DNA of 64,000 nucleotides, from assembly GCA_016235125.1 (NCBI GenBank), contig JACRLZ010000002.1, positions 372,001-436,000 of the forward strand, written 5' to 3'. The position numbers and the translations under genes were made by a program. The DNA is from Sphingobacteriales bacterium (GTDB lineage: Bacteria > Bacteroidota > Bacteroidia > Chitinophagales > Chitinophagaceae). Shown here piece by piece: positions 7,207-16,326 of this stretch (positions are counted from its first letter, which is position 1; every line of letters begins with the position of its first letter). The notes below the pieces were generated by a model, which saw only the letters and a list, made by a program, of their open reading frames with translations, did no database searches and was not told the DNA's origin.

Positions 7207-8397
7207 ATGTCAACAAAAAAATCATATCAACATCCAAATGAGTTTGGCTACTACGGCCAATTTGGCGGGGCATATATACCCGAGATGCTTCATCGAAATG
7301 TTGAAGAGTTGCGGGCAAAATACCTGGAAATAATTTATGAAGAAGAATTTCAAAAAGAGTTTCAGCAATTACTAAGAGACTATGCAGGCAGACCAACAGC
7401 TTTATATTTTGCAGAACGATTGAGCAACCGCTACAAAGCAAACATCTACCTGAAGCGGGAAGACCTTTGCCATACCGGGGCACATAAAATAAATAACACT
7501 ATCGGGCAGATTTTATTAGCACAACGACTGGGTAAAAAAAGAATCATTGCAGAGACAGGCGCCGGTCAGCATGGTGTGGCTACGGCCACCGTGTGTGCAC
7601 TGAAAGGGTTGGAGTGTATTGTGTACATGGGCGAAAAAGATATTGAAAGGCAGGCGCCGAATGTGGCAAGAATGAAGATGCTTGGGGCAACAGTTGTTCC
7701 GGTTACCAGTGGCAGCAAGACATTGAAAGATGCAACGAATGAATCGATAAGAGACTGGATAAATAATCCAAATGATACGCATTATATCATCGGCAGTGTG
7801 GTGGGTCCGCATCCTTACCCGGATATGGTGACGAGGTTTCAGAGTGTCATAAGTGAAGAAATGAGAAAGCAACTACTAAAAAAAACGGCTAATGAGTTGC
7901 CAAATTATGTGATAGCCTGCGTAGGTGGCGGCAGTAATGCAGCCGGTGCTTTTTATCATTTTCTGGATGAACCTTCTGTGCAACTAATTGCTGTTGAGGC
8001 AGCAGGTGAGGGCATCAACAGTGGAAAAAGTGCTGCGACTACTCAATTAGGTAAACCGGGCATATTGCATGGCAGTAAAAGTTTATTGATGCAAACGGAA
8101 GATGGCCAGGTGCTGGAGCCGCATAGTATTTCAGCGGGATTGGATTACCCTGGCATTGGCCCGTTACATGCTCATTTATATGAAAGTGGCCGGGCCACTT
8201 TTCTCAGTGCAACTGATAAGAAAGCTTTGCATGCAGCATTTGAACTGGCAAAACTTGAAGGTATCATTCCGGCGCTGGAATCTGCACATGCACTCCACGC
8301 ATTGAAGATGATCAACTTTAATCCGAAGGATGTTGTGGTTGTTTGTTTGAGTGGGAGGGGAGATAAAGATTTAGCAACCTATATGAGTCAATTATAA
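7207..8397 (+). CDS. trpB: Tryptophan synthase beta chain
   Basis: The 396-residue PLP enzyme condenses indole with serine. K94 in [10 protein letters not shown] is the PLP lysine. [11 protein letters not shown], the phosphate loop GGGSNAAG and [11 protein letters not shown] are all present, and the protein has the usual TrpB1 length. ATG 7207 follows the repeat unit by about 80 bases. The stop codon overlaps the start of the next inverted-repeat element. It would form the alpha2-beta2 complex with TrpA, encoded next. Confidence 0.97.
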   Translation: MSTKKSYQHPNEFGYYGQFGGAYIPEMLHRNVEELRAKYLEIIYEEEFQKEFQQLLRDYAGRPTALYFAERLSNRYKANIYLKREDLCHTGAHKINNTIGQILLAQRLGKKRIIAETGAGQHGVATATVCALKGLECIVYMGEKDIERQAPNVARMKMLGATVVPVTSGSKTLKDATNESIRDWINNPNDTHYIIGSVVGPHPYPDMVTRFQSVISEEMRKQLLKKTANELPNYVIACVGGGSNAAGAFYHFLDEPSVQLIAVEAAGEGINSGKSAATTQLGKPGILHGSKSLLMQTEDGQVLEPHSISAGLDYPGIGPLHAHLYESGRATFLSATDKKALHAAFELAKLEGIIPALESAHALHALKMINFNPKDVVVVCLSGRGDKDLATYMSQL

Positions 8398-8470
8398 ACA
8401 CAGAGATACAGAGCTTGAGAGTTGCACAGAGACTCTCCGTGTAACTCTGTTTTCTCCTCTACTCTGTGTT
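8397..8470. repeat. Inverted-repeat element between trpB and trpA
   Basis: AACACAGAG at 8397-8405 and CTCTGTGTT at 8462-8470 are perfect 9-base terminal inverted repeats. The inner text repeats CAGAG and CTCTG motifs. It begins in the trpB stop codon, as the trpG-trpD element does in the trpG stop codon. Confidence 0.65.
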
Positions 8471-8477
8471 GAAAAAA

Positions 8478-9260
8478 ATGAAAAGGATAAAGAAAATATT
8501 TGAAACAAAACGCAATAATATCCTCAATGTCTATTGCACCGCCGGCTATCCACATTTGGATTCCATGCCTGAAGTAATGCAATCATTACAGGCCGGCGGC
8601 GCTGATATCATTGAAATTGGTATGCCCTATAGCGACCCCCTGGCTGATGGTCCCGTGATACAAATAAGCAATAGCATAGCTTTGAAAAATGGTATGACGA
8701 TTGTCAAATTATTTGAACAACTTAAAGGGTTTCGTAATAAGCTCCCTTTAGGAGGTTTGGGGGTTGTGCTGATGGGCTACATGAACCCGGTATTACAATA
8801 CGGCTTTGAAAAATTCTGTGCCGATGCTTCAACCATTGGTATTGATGGATTGATCCTGCCTGATCTTCCGGAATATGAATTTGAAACCGAATACAATCCA
8901 ATCATTAAAAAATATGACCTTGATTTTATCTTTCTTGTTACACCGGAAACTTCCGATGACAGGATTAAAAAATTAGACAGCCTGAGCAGCGGTTTTCTTT
9001 ATGCCGTTTCATCTTCCTCTACTACGGGTAGTGATAAAAAGACGGGCAGTTTTGAAACCTACCTGGCAAGACTGAAAAAACTTGACCTTAAAAATCCCAT
9101 ACTGGTCGGGTTCGGAATAAAAGACAAGGCCACTTTTGATGCCGTTTGTCAGCTGGCCGACGGGGCCATTATCGGAAGCGCCTACATTAAAGCACTGGAA
9201 AACAGCCCGGATGTTAATGCAGCCACAAAATCTTTTCTTTCGTCAATAATCGGCTCCTGA
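8478..9260 (+). CDS. trpA: Tryptophan synthase alpha chain
   Basis: The 260-residue TIM barrel cleaves indole-3-glycerol phosphate to indole, which is channelled to TrpB. The catalytic Glu46 (DIIEIGMPYSD) and Asp57 (DPLADGPV) are present, as are FLVTPETSDDRI and the phosphate-site GFGIKD. ATG 8478 (MKRIKKIFE) is chosen; the GTG/TTG codons just upstream belong to the repeat element. It is the last trp gene; a separate promoter follows at 9264. Confidence 0.96.
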   Translation: MKRIKKIFETKRNNILNVYCTAGYPHLDSMPEVMQSLQAGGADIIEIGMPYSDPLADGPVIQISNSIALKNGMTIVKLFEQLKGFRNKLPLGGLGVVLMGYMNPVLQYGFEKFCADASTIGIDGLILPDLPEYEFETEYNPIIKKYDLDFIFLVTPETSDDRIKKLDSLSSGFLYAVSSSSTTGSDKKTGSFETYLARLKKLDLKNPILVGFGIKDKATFDAVCQLADGAIIGSAYIKALENSPDVNAATKSFLSSIIGS

Positions 9261-9263
9261 GGT

Positions 9264-9293
9264 TTTGTCATCCGGCTTCATTGCATAAATTTG
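9264..9293 (+). promoter_or_regulatory. Promoter of the DUF4369-thioredoxin gene
   Basis: TTTG at 9264-9267 and TAAATTTG at 9286-9293 are separated by 18 bases, a good Bacteroidota promoter match. The gene starts at 9328, giving a 5' UTR of about 30 bases. It separates this gene from the trp operon. Confidence 0.75.
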
Positions 9294-9327
9294 TACATTG
9301 TTTAAATTAAATTGAGTAGGTAGCAGT

Positions 9328-10422
9328 ATGAAGAAATTATTACTAGGGCTGATCTTTTTTCCGTTGTTTGCAGCAGCACAGAAAACGCCATCCGGCTTTG
9401 TCATCAATGGTAAACTTGACGGTTTTTCCGACGGTCTTGAGATACGACTTGTACAGAATGGCGAAAGTGTAGAGATGGCAAGTACAAAATTGCAGGGGGG
9501 GAAATTTACCCTGAAAGGATCGGTAACGGACCCTGTGCTTTGCTTTGTGATGATCGGGGGTGAAAAACCTGTTGAGTTGTATGTGGAAAACAAAACTATC
9601 TCTTTTAAAGGGGATAAAAAGGAACCCGGGGTCTATAAAGTGGAAGGTTCATCTTCTCATAAAGACTTTACGGATTTTATTTCTGTATTTGTTCCAACTG
9701 CCCAGCAACTCAGCTCACAGGCAAGTATAATTAATTACACACCGGTGGGCGCCACAAGAGACAGCCTGATGAATATTTACAATGGGCTACAACAAAAAGT
9801 ACAGGCAGAGATTGATAAACTGGTGGGAAAAAAACCAACTTCAGTGATTGTGCCTTTTGTATTAAATGTTACCTACCAGTTTAATGACGATGTGGTGTTG
9901 CTTGAAAAAAGATTTGAGTCGTTGGATGAGAAAGTAAAAAGCATGGAAGCGGGAAAGCAACTCAAAGATTTCATAGCGCAAAATAAGATCGGGGCGATAG
10001 GTACTGAAGCAATGGATTTTACGCAGCCCGATACGACTGGTAAGCCGGTAGCACTCTCTTCCTTCCGTGGCAAATATGTGCTGCTTGATTTCTGGGCCAG
10101 CTGGTGCCGTCCCTGCCGGCAGGAGAATCCGACCGTAGTAAATAATTATAATAAATTCAAGGATAAAAATTTTACTGTACTCAGTGTGTCGCTTGATCAG
10201 CCGGGTAAAAAAGATGCGTGGCTCAATGCCATTCATGAAGACAATCTTACCTGGACTCATGTAAGTGATTTGCAGTTCTGGAGCAATGCAGCAGCTGTTC
10301 TTTACAATGTGCATGGCATTCCCGCCAATTACCTGATAGACCCCAAAGGAATGATTGTTGCAAAGGGCTTGAGGGGGCCGGCACTGGAAGCAAAACTTTG
10401 CGAACTGCTTGGTTGTAATTAA
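9328..10422 (+). CDS. DUF4369 / TlpA-type thiol-disulfide oxidoreductase
   Basis: This secreted protein of 364 residues has a signal peptide (1-18), an N-terminal DUF4369-like beta domain (about 25-125), a helical linker, and a C-terminal AhpC/TSA-type thioredoxin domain (about 225-362). The active site FWASWCRPCRQ has Cys260 and Cys263, and the cis-Pro region is HGIPANYLID. Such Bacteroidota proteins reduce periplasmic disulfides, for example in cytochrome c maturation or extracytoplasmic protein repair; the actual client is unknown. Confidence 0.88.
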   Translation: MKKLLLGLIFFPLFAAAQKTPSGFVINGKLDGFSDGLEIRLVQNGESVEMASTKLQGGKFTLKGSVTDPVLCFVMIGGEKPVELYVENKTISFKGDKKEPGVYKVEGSSSHKDFTDFISVFVPTAQQLSSQASIINYTPVGATRDSLMNIYNGLQQKVQAEIDKLVGKKPTSVIVPFVLNVTYQFNDDVVLLEKRFESLDEKVKSMEAGKQLKDFIAQNKIGAIGTEAMDFTQPDTTGKPVALSSFRGKYVLLDFWASWCRPCRQENPTVVNNYNKFKDKNFTVLSVSLDQPGKKDAWLNAIHEDNLTWTHVSDLQFWSNAAAVLYNVHGIPANYLIDPKGMIVAKGLRGPALEAKLCELLGCN

Positions 10423-10516
10423 TTCCATTAAAAAAGCTCAGGTTTAATAAATAGTATTTAAATGCTGCAGTAAGGGATGATTCTTTCATCCCCGGTTAGT
10501 AGCAGATATTTTTGAT

Positions 10517-11092
10517 ATGGATTTACATTCAATCGCCGGTGAATACCAATTGCAGGGAGTAAGGGAAATGGCTTCGGGTTTTTTACTGAAACCTGATGGA
10601 GATTTTCAGTTTTTCTTCAGTTATGGGGCATTGGACCGGTATGGCTCCGGCAAATGGACAACAAACAACAGCACCGTTATTTTTAACAGCGCAGAAAAAC
10701 CGGGGCAGGAATTTGCCCTCGTAGAAAGCAAGTCAATTGATGATAATGGAATTTTCATTCAGATAATTGAAAAGAACAAAAATCTACTGCCTTACAGCTA
10801 TGCCAGCTTTCAAAAAGATGTGCAAGAATCATGGACCCCTGCAAACGGCGAAGGAATGATACGTTTTCCTGAGCAACCTTTTTCTGAGATTTCATTGCTC
10901 TTCGAGTTTTGCCCGGAAAAAATATCCCGCTTTTCAGTGAAGGATAAATCGCATAATTTTTTTTCATTCAGAATTGAGCCCTGGCTGGCCGAAGTATTTT
11001 TTAAGAACTTCATTTTAACGGCCGGTAACGGGGAGCTTAAAGGAAGGCATCCGCTGCTAAAAGGAGATCAGTTATTATTTGCTAAACTGTAA
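10517..11092 (+). CDS. Conserved hypothetical protein
   Basis: The 191-residue protein has no signal peptide or membrane segment. The N-terminal half (IAGEYQLQGVREMASGFLLKPDGDFQFFFSYG) has the alternating pattern of a small beta-barrel such as a lipocalin-like or copper-resistance-type fold, but no family is recognised. TATTTTTG at 10507-10514 matches a -7 element but lies only two bases ahead of the ATG, so it is probably fortuitous. No functional call is made. Confidence 0.6.
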   Translation: MDLHSIAGEYQLQGVREMASGFLLKPDGDFQFFFSYGALDRYGSGKWTTNNSTVIFNSAEKPGQEFALVESKSIDDNGIFIQIIEKNKNLLPYSYASFQKDVQESWTPANGEGMIRFPEQPFSEISLLFEFCPEKISRFSVKDKSHNFFSFRIEPWLAEVFFKNFILTAGNGELKGRHPLLKGDQLLFAKL

Positions 11093-11181
11093 TTTTCTTA
11101 AACCGGATTTGACATAGGAAAAAAGAAATATTCGGTGTAACTTGACCCATAATCTTAACCCCTTTACCCAAAAAAGGCATT

Positions 11182-14028
11182 ATGAAAATTCTGTTTCTAT
11201 CTTTTTTTATTCTGGCATCCCTTTTTTCTTCTGCCCAGATACTGAAGAATATCAAAGACAGGGCCGTCAATAAAGCCAAAGCCAATACTATCGATAAAGC
11301 AAAATATGAGGCCAGGAATGCTGCTCATAAGCAAATGCAGAATATCCGTGATGAATTTGATTCCACTGATTTCGACTATGCCATTCTTGTAAGTGATAAT
11401 TCCGGTTTGTTCAATGTAAAAGACAGGAGGGAACTGGGCGGTAAATTTCTTACGATCAAAAACATAGGAGGCCAGTTATACCGGAAAGACTTTGATATCA
11501 GTGATGAGGAAAATGCAAGGCTGAACCTGCAGATGGGTGAATCTGCTTTTGCGATGGGTCGTTATTTCTATGCAGAAAAAAGATTTACCACGGCAGCCCG
11601 TTATTTTGAGCAGGCTTATATGCTCAGGGATCCGGGGTATATGAAAACCATTTCCAATACCGGGCTGCTTTATGCTACCATGGGCCGGTATTCACAGGCG
11701 GAAAATTTTACTGCCAAAGCGCTTGATATACGACAAACCACACTCGGAGCTTTGGATATGGGGGTGGCTGCTTCATTGAATAATTATGCAGTGCTTGATT
11801 ATAATCTCGGTCGCTATAATGAATCGGAAAAACAGTTTGCCAAAGCAATGTCGGTTATTGAGACCAACAAATTGCAGGAGTCATTACCTTATGCCATTGT
11901 GCTGAACAACCGGGCCATGCTTTCACAATGCCTCGGCCGATATGAAAGTGCAGAAAAAGATATGCTGCAGGTGCTGGATATTGGCGAAAAATTGGCGGCG
12001 AATAATAAATCAGGCAACAAACTCCGTTTCTTCTCAAACCTTGCGTTGTTATATCAGCAGATGGGAAAATATGATAAGGCAGAAAATATTTACCTGAAAA
12101 TGCAGGGCAAGATCATGGATAAAACAACTCCTGAGTTTGCCAACCTGCTGAACAATATCGCTATTCTGTACCTGGTGATGAACAGGGAGGAAAAAGTGGA
12201 GCAAATGCTGCAGCGTTCTGCTGAGATATATAAAAATAAACTCACAGAGAATTCTCCTGCCTATGCGAAAGTGATCAGCGATCTCGGAAATTTTTACCGC
12301 TACAAAGGCCGGTATGATGAAGCAAAACCTTTATTGGAAAATGCATTGCGCATCAGGGAGCAATCATTGGGAACGGATCATCCGCTGTTTGCCCAATCAC
12401 AGGAAGACCTGGCTATTCTTTACTGGAAAATAAAAGACTTTGATAAGGCGTATTCGCTGTATCATGATGTAATGGAAAAATCGCTTGATTTTATCAACCG
12501 GTATTTTGCACCGATGAGTGAAGCGGAGAAAACAAAGTACTGGGACCTGCTGTCGCCAAGGTTTCAGCGCTTTTACAATTTCGCATTGGATGCATCTGCA
12601 TTTAAAAAAGAAGCAGTGACGGATATGTTTGAGTATCGGTTGGCTACAAAAGGATTGCTGCTTAGCTCCACCCGTCGCATCAGCAAGGCCATCCTTTCCG
12701 GCGGGAATGACCAGCTCATCAAAGATTATAACGAATGGATCGACCAGAAAGAAGAACTGACCCGGCTATATGTGTTTTCCAGGGAAGAAATGCAGGAGCA
12801 GGGCATCAATATTGATTCGCTGGAGAATGTTGTGAATGCCATGGAGAAAAGGCTGTCGGAAAGTTCCAAAGAGTTTTCACAATTCTATTTCGCTTCGAAA
12901 ATAAAGTTTGAAGATGTGCAGAAGAAACTGAAAGCAGATGAAGCACTGGTAGAGCTTATACGGGTCAGGAATTTCAACCAGACCTTTTCAGACAGTTCCC
13001 GCTATGTGGCGTTGATAGTTACGAAGAATAATCCCCAACCAAAGATGGTGACGATGAATGACGGGCTGGAACTGGAGACAAAATATTTCAAGACCTACCG
13101 AAAATCGATGGTGAATAAAGTAAATGACGAGCAATCTTTCGGTCACTACTGGGCTGCCATCGAACCGGAGGTAAAGGGCAAAAAGAAAATATTCGTTTCG
13201 CTGGATGGTGTTTACAACCAGGTGAATTTATATACCCTGAAAAAAACCGGCGGCGATTTTCTCATTAACCAGTACGACATTATTTTGCTCGGCAGTTCAA
13301 AGGATATACTGACGGATAACGATGGCAAATCTGCAGGCAAAAAAGCAACACTGATCGGTTTTCCTGATTATGGAGGCGATAAAAGCCTTGTTCCGCTGCC
13401 GGCCACTAAAACAGAAGTGGATGGCATCAATGCGGTGCTGAAAACGTCGGGTTACCAGGTGGCAGAGTATGTACAGAAAGATGCCACAGAGAATAATTTA
13501 AAAGCTTCCCGTGAAGTGTCGGTACTGCATATTGCCACGCATGGTTTCTTTTTCCCTGATATTGAAAAAGCAAGCTGGCCCATCGGGGTAAGCGCAGATA
13601 ATGCAAAGGATAATGTATTGCTCCGTTCGGGCCTGGTGCTTACGGGTGTGGTGGAAGCAGATAAACTGAATCCCACTATGGACAGTGTGAGCAATGGGGT
13701 AATGACATCTTATGAAGCCATGAACCTTGACCTCAGCGGCACAAAGCTGGTGGTGCTCAGCGCCTGTGAAACCGGTTTGGGTGAAGTGAAGGCAGGCGAA
13801 GGAGTGTATGGTTTGCAAAGAGCATTTTTAGTTGCGGGAGCCGATGCACTCATCATGAGTTTATGGAAAGTGAATGATGAAGCCACGCAGCAACTGATGA
13901 ATAATTTTTATAGTAACTGGACAAAGAACGGCGACAAGCAAAAATCATTCAAGCAGGCGCAGCTGCAACTGATGACCAAATACAAAGAGCCTTATTACTG
14001 GGGAGCTTTTGTGATGATGGAGAATTGA
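11182..14028 (+). CDS. Secreted TPR-CHAT domain protein (caspase-like)
   Basis: The 948-residue protein starts with a signal peptide (1-19). Tetratricopeptide repeats fill roughly residues 115-430 (units such as FTTAARYFEQAYMLRD and YDEAKPLLENALRIRE). A helical linker leads to a C-terminal CHAT domain (about 640-948). The His/Cys dyad is intact: His787 in IATHGFFF and Cys862 in LSACETGLGEV. CHAT proteins are clan CD cysteine proteases; here the exported location and TPR sensor suggest cleavage of a periplasmic or surface partner bound by the repeats. No partner gene is adjacent. Confidence 0.9.
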   Translation: MKILFLSFFILASLFSSAQILKNIKDRAVNKAKANTIDKAKYEARNAAHKQMQNIRDEFDSTDFDYAILVSDNSGLFNVKDRRELGGKFLTIKNIGGQLYRKDFDISDEENARLNLQMGESAFAMGRYFYAEKRFTTAARYFEQAYMLRDPGYMKTISNTGLLYATMGRYSQAENFTAKALDIRQTTLGALDMGVAASLNNYAVLDYNLGRYNESEKQFAKAMSVIETNKLQESLPYAIVLNNRAMLSQCLGRYESAEKDMLQVLDIGEKLAANNKSGNKLRFFSNLALLYQQMGKYDKAENIYLKMQGKIMDKTTPEFANLLNNIAILYLVMNREEKVEQMLQRSAEIYKNKLTENSPAYAKVISDLGNFYRYKGRYDEAKPLLENALRIREQSLGTDHPLFAQSQEDLAILYWKIKDFDKAYSLYHDVMEKSLDFINRYFAPMSEAEKTKYWDLLSPRFQRFYNFALDASAFKKEAVTDMFEYRLATKGLLLSSTRRISKAILSGGNDQLIKDYNEWIDQKEELTRLYVFSREEMQEQGINIDSLENVVNAMEKRLSESSKEFSQFYFASKIKFEDVQKKLKADEALVELIRVRNFNQTFSDSSRYVALIVTKNNPQPKMVTMNDGLELETKYFKTYRKSMVNKVNDEQSFGHYWAAIEPEVKGKKKIFVSLDGVYNQVNLYTLKKTGGDFLINQYDIILLGSSKDILTDNDGKSAGKKATLIGFPDYGGDKSLVPLPATKTEVDGINAVLKTSGYQVAEYVQKDATENNLKASREVSVLHIATHGFFFPDIEKASWPIGVSADNAKDNVLLRSGLVLTGVVEADKLNPTMDSVSNGVMTSYEAMNLDLSGTKLVVLSACETGLGEVKAGEGVYGLQRAFLVAGADALIMSLWKVNDEATQQLMNNFYSNWTKNGDKQKSFKQAQLQLMTKYKEPYYWGAFVMMEN

Positions 14029-14030
14029 GA

Positions 14031-14062
14031 TGGGAGTCTGGAGTCGGGAGTCAATAGTCAAT
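14031..14062. repeat. GAGTC/AATAGTC dispersed repeat
   Basis: Just after the CHAT gene stop, GGAGTCTGGAGTCGGGAGTC is followed by two AATAGTC units. The same words recur at 15699-15753 (inside pdxJ), 32057-32118 and near 36760. It is a short dispersed repeat of unknown role. Confidence 0.5.
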
Positions 14063-14067
14063 AGCTT

Positions 14068-14610
14068 CTATTTACATTCAACCTGCACAAACTCGTAATC
14101 GGTGAGTTCCCATTTATTGGTATCATAGTTTTTGGCGTTGAAAGGAACTGATAACACTGTTTTACCATTTGCGGTATCTATTACCCAATTCTTGTTAGCC
14201 ACCCATTCAGATGCATCGCCTGCTGCGGGCAAATCCTCAACTGATTTTATAATTAAATTATTAACATTTACATCGCAGGAAAAGTTTGCCACCGATATTT
14301 TATTACCTCCAATTTCATTGCTGCTTACGCTGACCGTTGCCCTTTTTGCTGAAATGAAGTTGATACGGATTCGTAAGCGGTATTTTAATCCCGTATTCTC
14401 GAAGCAAATTTCTTTTTTCATTTCTATTTTCGGAGGTAATACTTTAGGCGGTGGTGGCGGAGGAGGTTCAATGTTTTTTTCTTCCTGCTTTATATCCCGA
14501 AGCGTTACCTCCGTAATTTTTGTTTTTTCTTTTTTATTGCTATTGCAGGAAATAACAAGCAATGAAATACCTGCTGCAATAAATGTTTTAAATGATAAGC
14601 TGGCTTGCAT
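14068..14610 (-). CDS. Hypothetical lipoprotein with polyproline stretch
   Basis: The 180-residue protein has a lipoprotein signal (LLVISC, Cys at residue 22), a charged linker and seven consecutive prolines near residue 50. A C-terminal beta-rich domain carries two Cys (FSCDV and VECK). The polyproline tract probably acts as a rigid spacer between membrane anchor and domain. The strand is chosen because of the signal sequence; the overlapping plus-strand frame is glycine-rich and has no such signal. No function is recognised. Confidence 0.65.
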   Translation of the reverse strand: MQASLSFKTFIAAGISLLVISCNSNKKEKTKITEVTLRDIKQEEKNIEPPPPPPPKVLPPKIEMKKEICFENTGLKYRLRIRINFISAKRATVSVSSNEIGGNKISVANFSCDVNVNNLIIKSVEDLPAAGDASEWVANKNWVIDTANGKTVLSVPFNAKNYDTNKWELTDYEFVQVECK

Positions 14611-14706
14611 GGTTAAGGGTTTGTAATAAAGATAGGGGATTTGAGTTGAAGATATATTTTGTATGACGACATAGTAGAAAATTCCATGTTAGCAGCAATT
14701 TTCTTC

Positions 14707-15336
14707 TCAATCTTTATAAATCGCAAGCCGAATTTGTCTATATCTATTTTTGTTATTTCCGAACATAAATAAATATGCGTTAATTCCATCTTGTCCTAGC
14801 CACCTTACATCATCTCTAAATGTTTCATTGGCTTCATTCTTTTGATCAATATTTGTGTGAATAGGCCGACCCAGGTGCTTCGTTAGACTATCGCTCAGTT
14901 GATTGAATTTATTTTGGAAGCGATCGAACATTGCAGATTTAGTCTTTTCATCTTGAAATTTATTTGACTTATTATCCGATGATTTATCCCACTGGTATAA
15001 AATTATTTTAACTAAGCGGTCGTTAATTGCATAATAGTAATCGACAGTAAGGTTAAATTCTTTAATGAATTTTTTTTTGAAGGTATTTACTTTTAAGGTA
15101 TAATTGTTTGTATTTGGATAAATGCTTTCGCTGATAGCTACAAAATGTGATGGGGTGATGTTTATTGATTTTATTTTTCTCTCAAATGAAGTTGCCTCAC
15201 TTATTTTTAATTGCGGAAAAGTAGAATAATTGTCCTTTTGCAAAAGCCTTGAAGTAGTTCCGCAGGAAATGAGAAAAAAAAGGGAAATTACTATGAGAGT
15301 GGAAAATGTCCCAAATGTTAATGATGGACTGTGCAT
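14707..15336 (-). CDS. Hypothetical lipoprotein, AT-rich gene
   Basis: The 209-residue protein has a lipoprotein signal (FFLISC, Cys at residue 25) and no recognised domain. Lysine, asparagine and tyrosine content is high, and the gene is visibly more AT-rich than its neighbours, which suggests transfer. It is followed upstream (15337-15490) by a segment carrying the remnant of another reading frame. Function is unknown. Confidence 0.6.
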   Translation of the reverse strand: MHSPSLTFGTFSTLIVISLFFLISCGTTSRLLQKDNYSTFPQLKISEATSFERKIKSINITPSHFVAISESIYPNTNNYTLKVNTFKKKFIKEFNLTVDYYYAINDRLVKIILYQWDKSSDNKSNKFQDEKTKSAMFDRFQNKFNQLSDSLTKHLGRPIHTNIDQKNEANETFRDDVRWLGQDGINAYLFMFGNNKNRYRQIRLAIYKD

Positions 15337-15381
15337 GGCATTGCGTCTAACGTTCGAGTATTTGCGAAGGCAGGGAATTCA

Positions 15382-15490
15382 TTAATTGTCCAGCTCTGCT
15401 TTTGCTAATAAATTGTTTTTTTGCTCATAGTCTTTAGAAATTACTCCTAACTCATAAATGTACGCCACTCCTTGTATAGATTTATATGGC
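15382..15490 (-). pseudogene. Possible 3' remnant of a gene, abutting pdxJ
   Basis: Immediately beyond the pdxJ stop, the minus strand keeps an open frame reading EPYKSIQGVAYIYELG and ending KAELDN-stop at 15382. The text looks protein-like, but no start exists outside pdxJ, so it may be the C-terminal scrap of a lost gene. It could equally be chance. Confidence is low. Confidence 0.25.
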
Positions 15491-16231
15491 TCACCCCAAC
15501 TGCCTCTTATACAACTGCACCGCATTTTCCAATCCCAAATAAATAGCATCGCAAATAAGTGCATGGCCAATGCTCACTTCATCCAGCCAGGGTATATTTT
15601 GTGTCAAGTATTTCAGGTTCCGCAGGTCAAGGTCATGCCCGGCATTAATACCAAGGCCAAGTTCCTTTGCTTTTGCAGCAGCAGTTACATACGGAGCCAC
15701 TCCCGACTCCCGACCTGCCTGTCCGGTAGGCAGGCTCCCGACTCCGAACTCCCTCGCATAGCTTTCAGTATAAAGCTCAATCCTGTCCGTTCCTGTCTCA
15801 GCTGCTCCTTCTACCATTTCAATTACTGGGTCAACAAAAATGGAAACACGGATACCTGCTTTTTTGAAGATCGAAATTTTTTCTTTTAGATACTCTTTAT
15901 ACTTAACAGTGTTCCATCCATGGTCGCTGGTTAGTTGTCCCAGTTCATCAGGCACCAGTGTTACCTGTGTGGGTTTTACTTCCAATACAAGGTCAATGAA
16001 TTTTTGCTCCCGGCAATTGCCCTCAATATTGTATTCGGTTGTTATAATCTTTTTTATTTGTCTCACATCATCATAGCGTATATGCCGTTCATCGGGGCGG
16101 GGGTGCACCGTCACTCCATCGGCGCCGAAGCGCTGCACATCAATGGCTGCTTTTACCACATCGGGATTATTGCCTCCCCTTGCATTGCGTAGTGTGGCAA
16201 TCTTATTGATGTTGACACTGAGTTTGGTCAT
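15491..16231 (-). CDS. pdxJ: Pyridoxine 5'-phosphate synthase, with in-frame repeat insertion
   Basis: The 246-residue TIM barrel condenses 1-deoxyxylulose 5-phosphate with 3-amino-2-oxopropyl phosphate to make PNP. Family motifs are intact: LSVNINKIATLRNARG, TVHPRPDERHI, EYNIEGN, QVTLVPDE, GINAGHDLDL and EVSIGHALI. The start is taken at 16231 (MTKLSVNIN) rather than 16264. Between YTESYAREF and APYVTAAAKA the protein carries about 16 extra residues (GVGSLPTGQAGRESGV) encoded by a palindromic repeat on GAGTC repeats. The insertion lies in a surface-loop region, so the enzyme is probably still active. Confidence 0.95.
   Translation of the reverse strand: MTKLSVNINKIATLRNARGGNNPDVVKAAIDVQRFGADGVTVHPRPDERHIRYDDVRQIKKIITTEYNIEGNCREQKFIDLVLEVKPTQVTLVPDELGQLTSDHGWNTVKYKEYLKEKISIFKKAGIRVSIFVDPVIEMVEGAAETGTDRIELYTESYAREFGVGSLPTGQAGRESGVAPYVTAAAKAKELGLGINAGHDLDLRNLKYLTQNIPWLDEVSIGHALICDAIYLGLENAVQLYKRQLG
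15699..15753. repeat. Palindromic element inserted in frame within pdxJ
   Basis: The core palindrome is at 15714-15734: arms CCTGCCT and AGGCAGG around GTCCGGT. On both sides are ACTCCCGACTCC-type repeats. The core differs at only two positions from the 21-bp palindrome at 37498-37518. On the pdxJ strand it is read as LPTGQAG. Confidence 0.8.
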
Positions 16232-16261
16232 TCCGCTTTCTTTACTCAAAGATAATTGTTG

Positions 16262-16293
16262 CAAAAGAAAACCCCCGGCAAGAATGCCAGGGG
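16262..16293 (-). terminator. Terminator of the T9SS-cargo gene
   Basis: On the minus strand a 9-bp stem, CCCCTGGCA with TGCCGGGGG (one G-U pair), loop TTCT, is followed by TTTTCTTTT. It lies downstream of the gene at 16327 and ahead of pdxJ. Confidence 0.8.
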
Positions 16294-16326
16294 AGAGGGG
16301 TACCTTAATTAAACGAAAACAAAGAA

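Noticed and set aside
10507..10514. TATTTTTG as a promoter for the hypothetical gene at 10517
   Set aside because: It lies two bases before the ATG, so transcription would start inside the gene, and no -33 element is seen.
14132..14626. Plus-strand frame of 164 codons with a polyglycine run
   Set aside because: It is the reverse of a polyproline tract in a lipoprotein with a clear signal on the minus strand.
15353..15360. GTCTAAC word resembling an integron attC core
   Set aside because: The partner core (GTTRRRY) is not found at a suitable distance, and no integrase is present.
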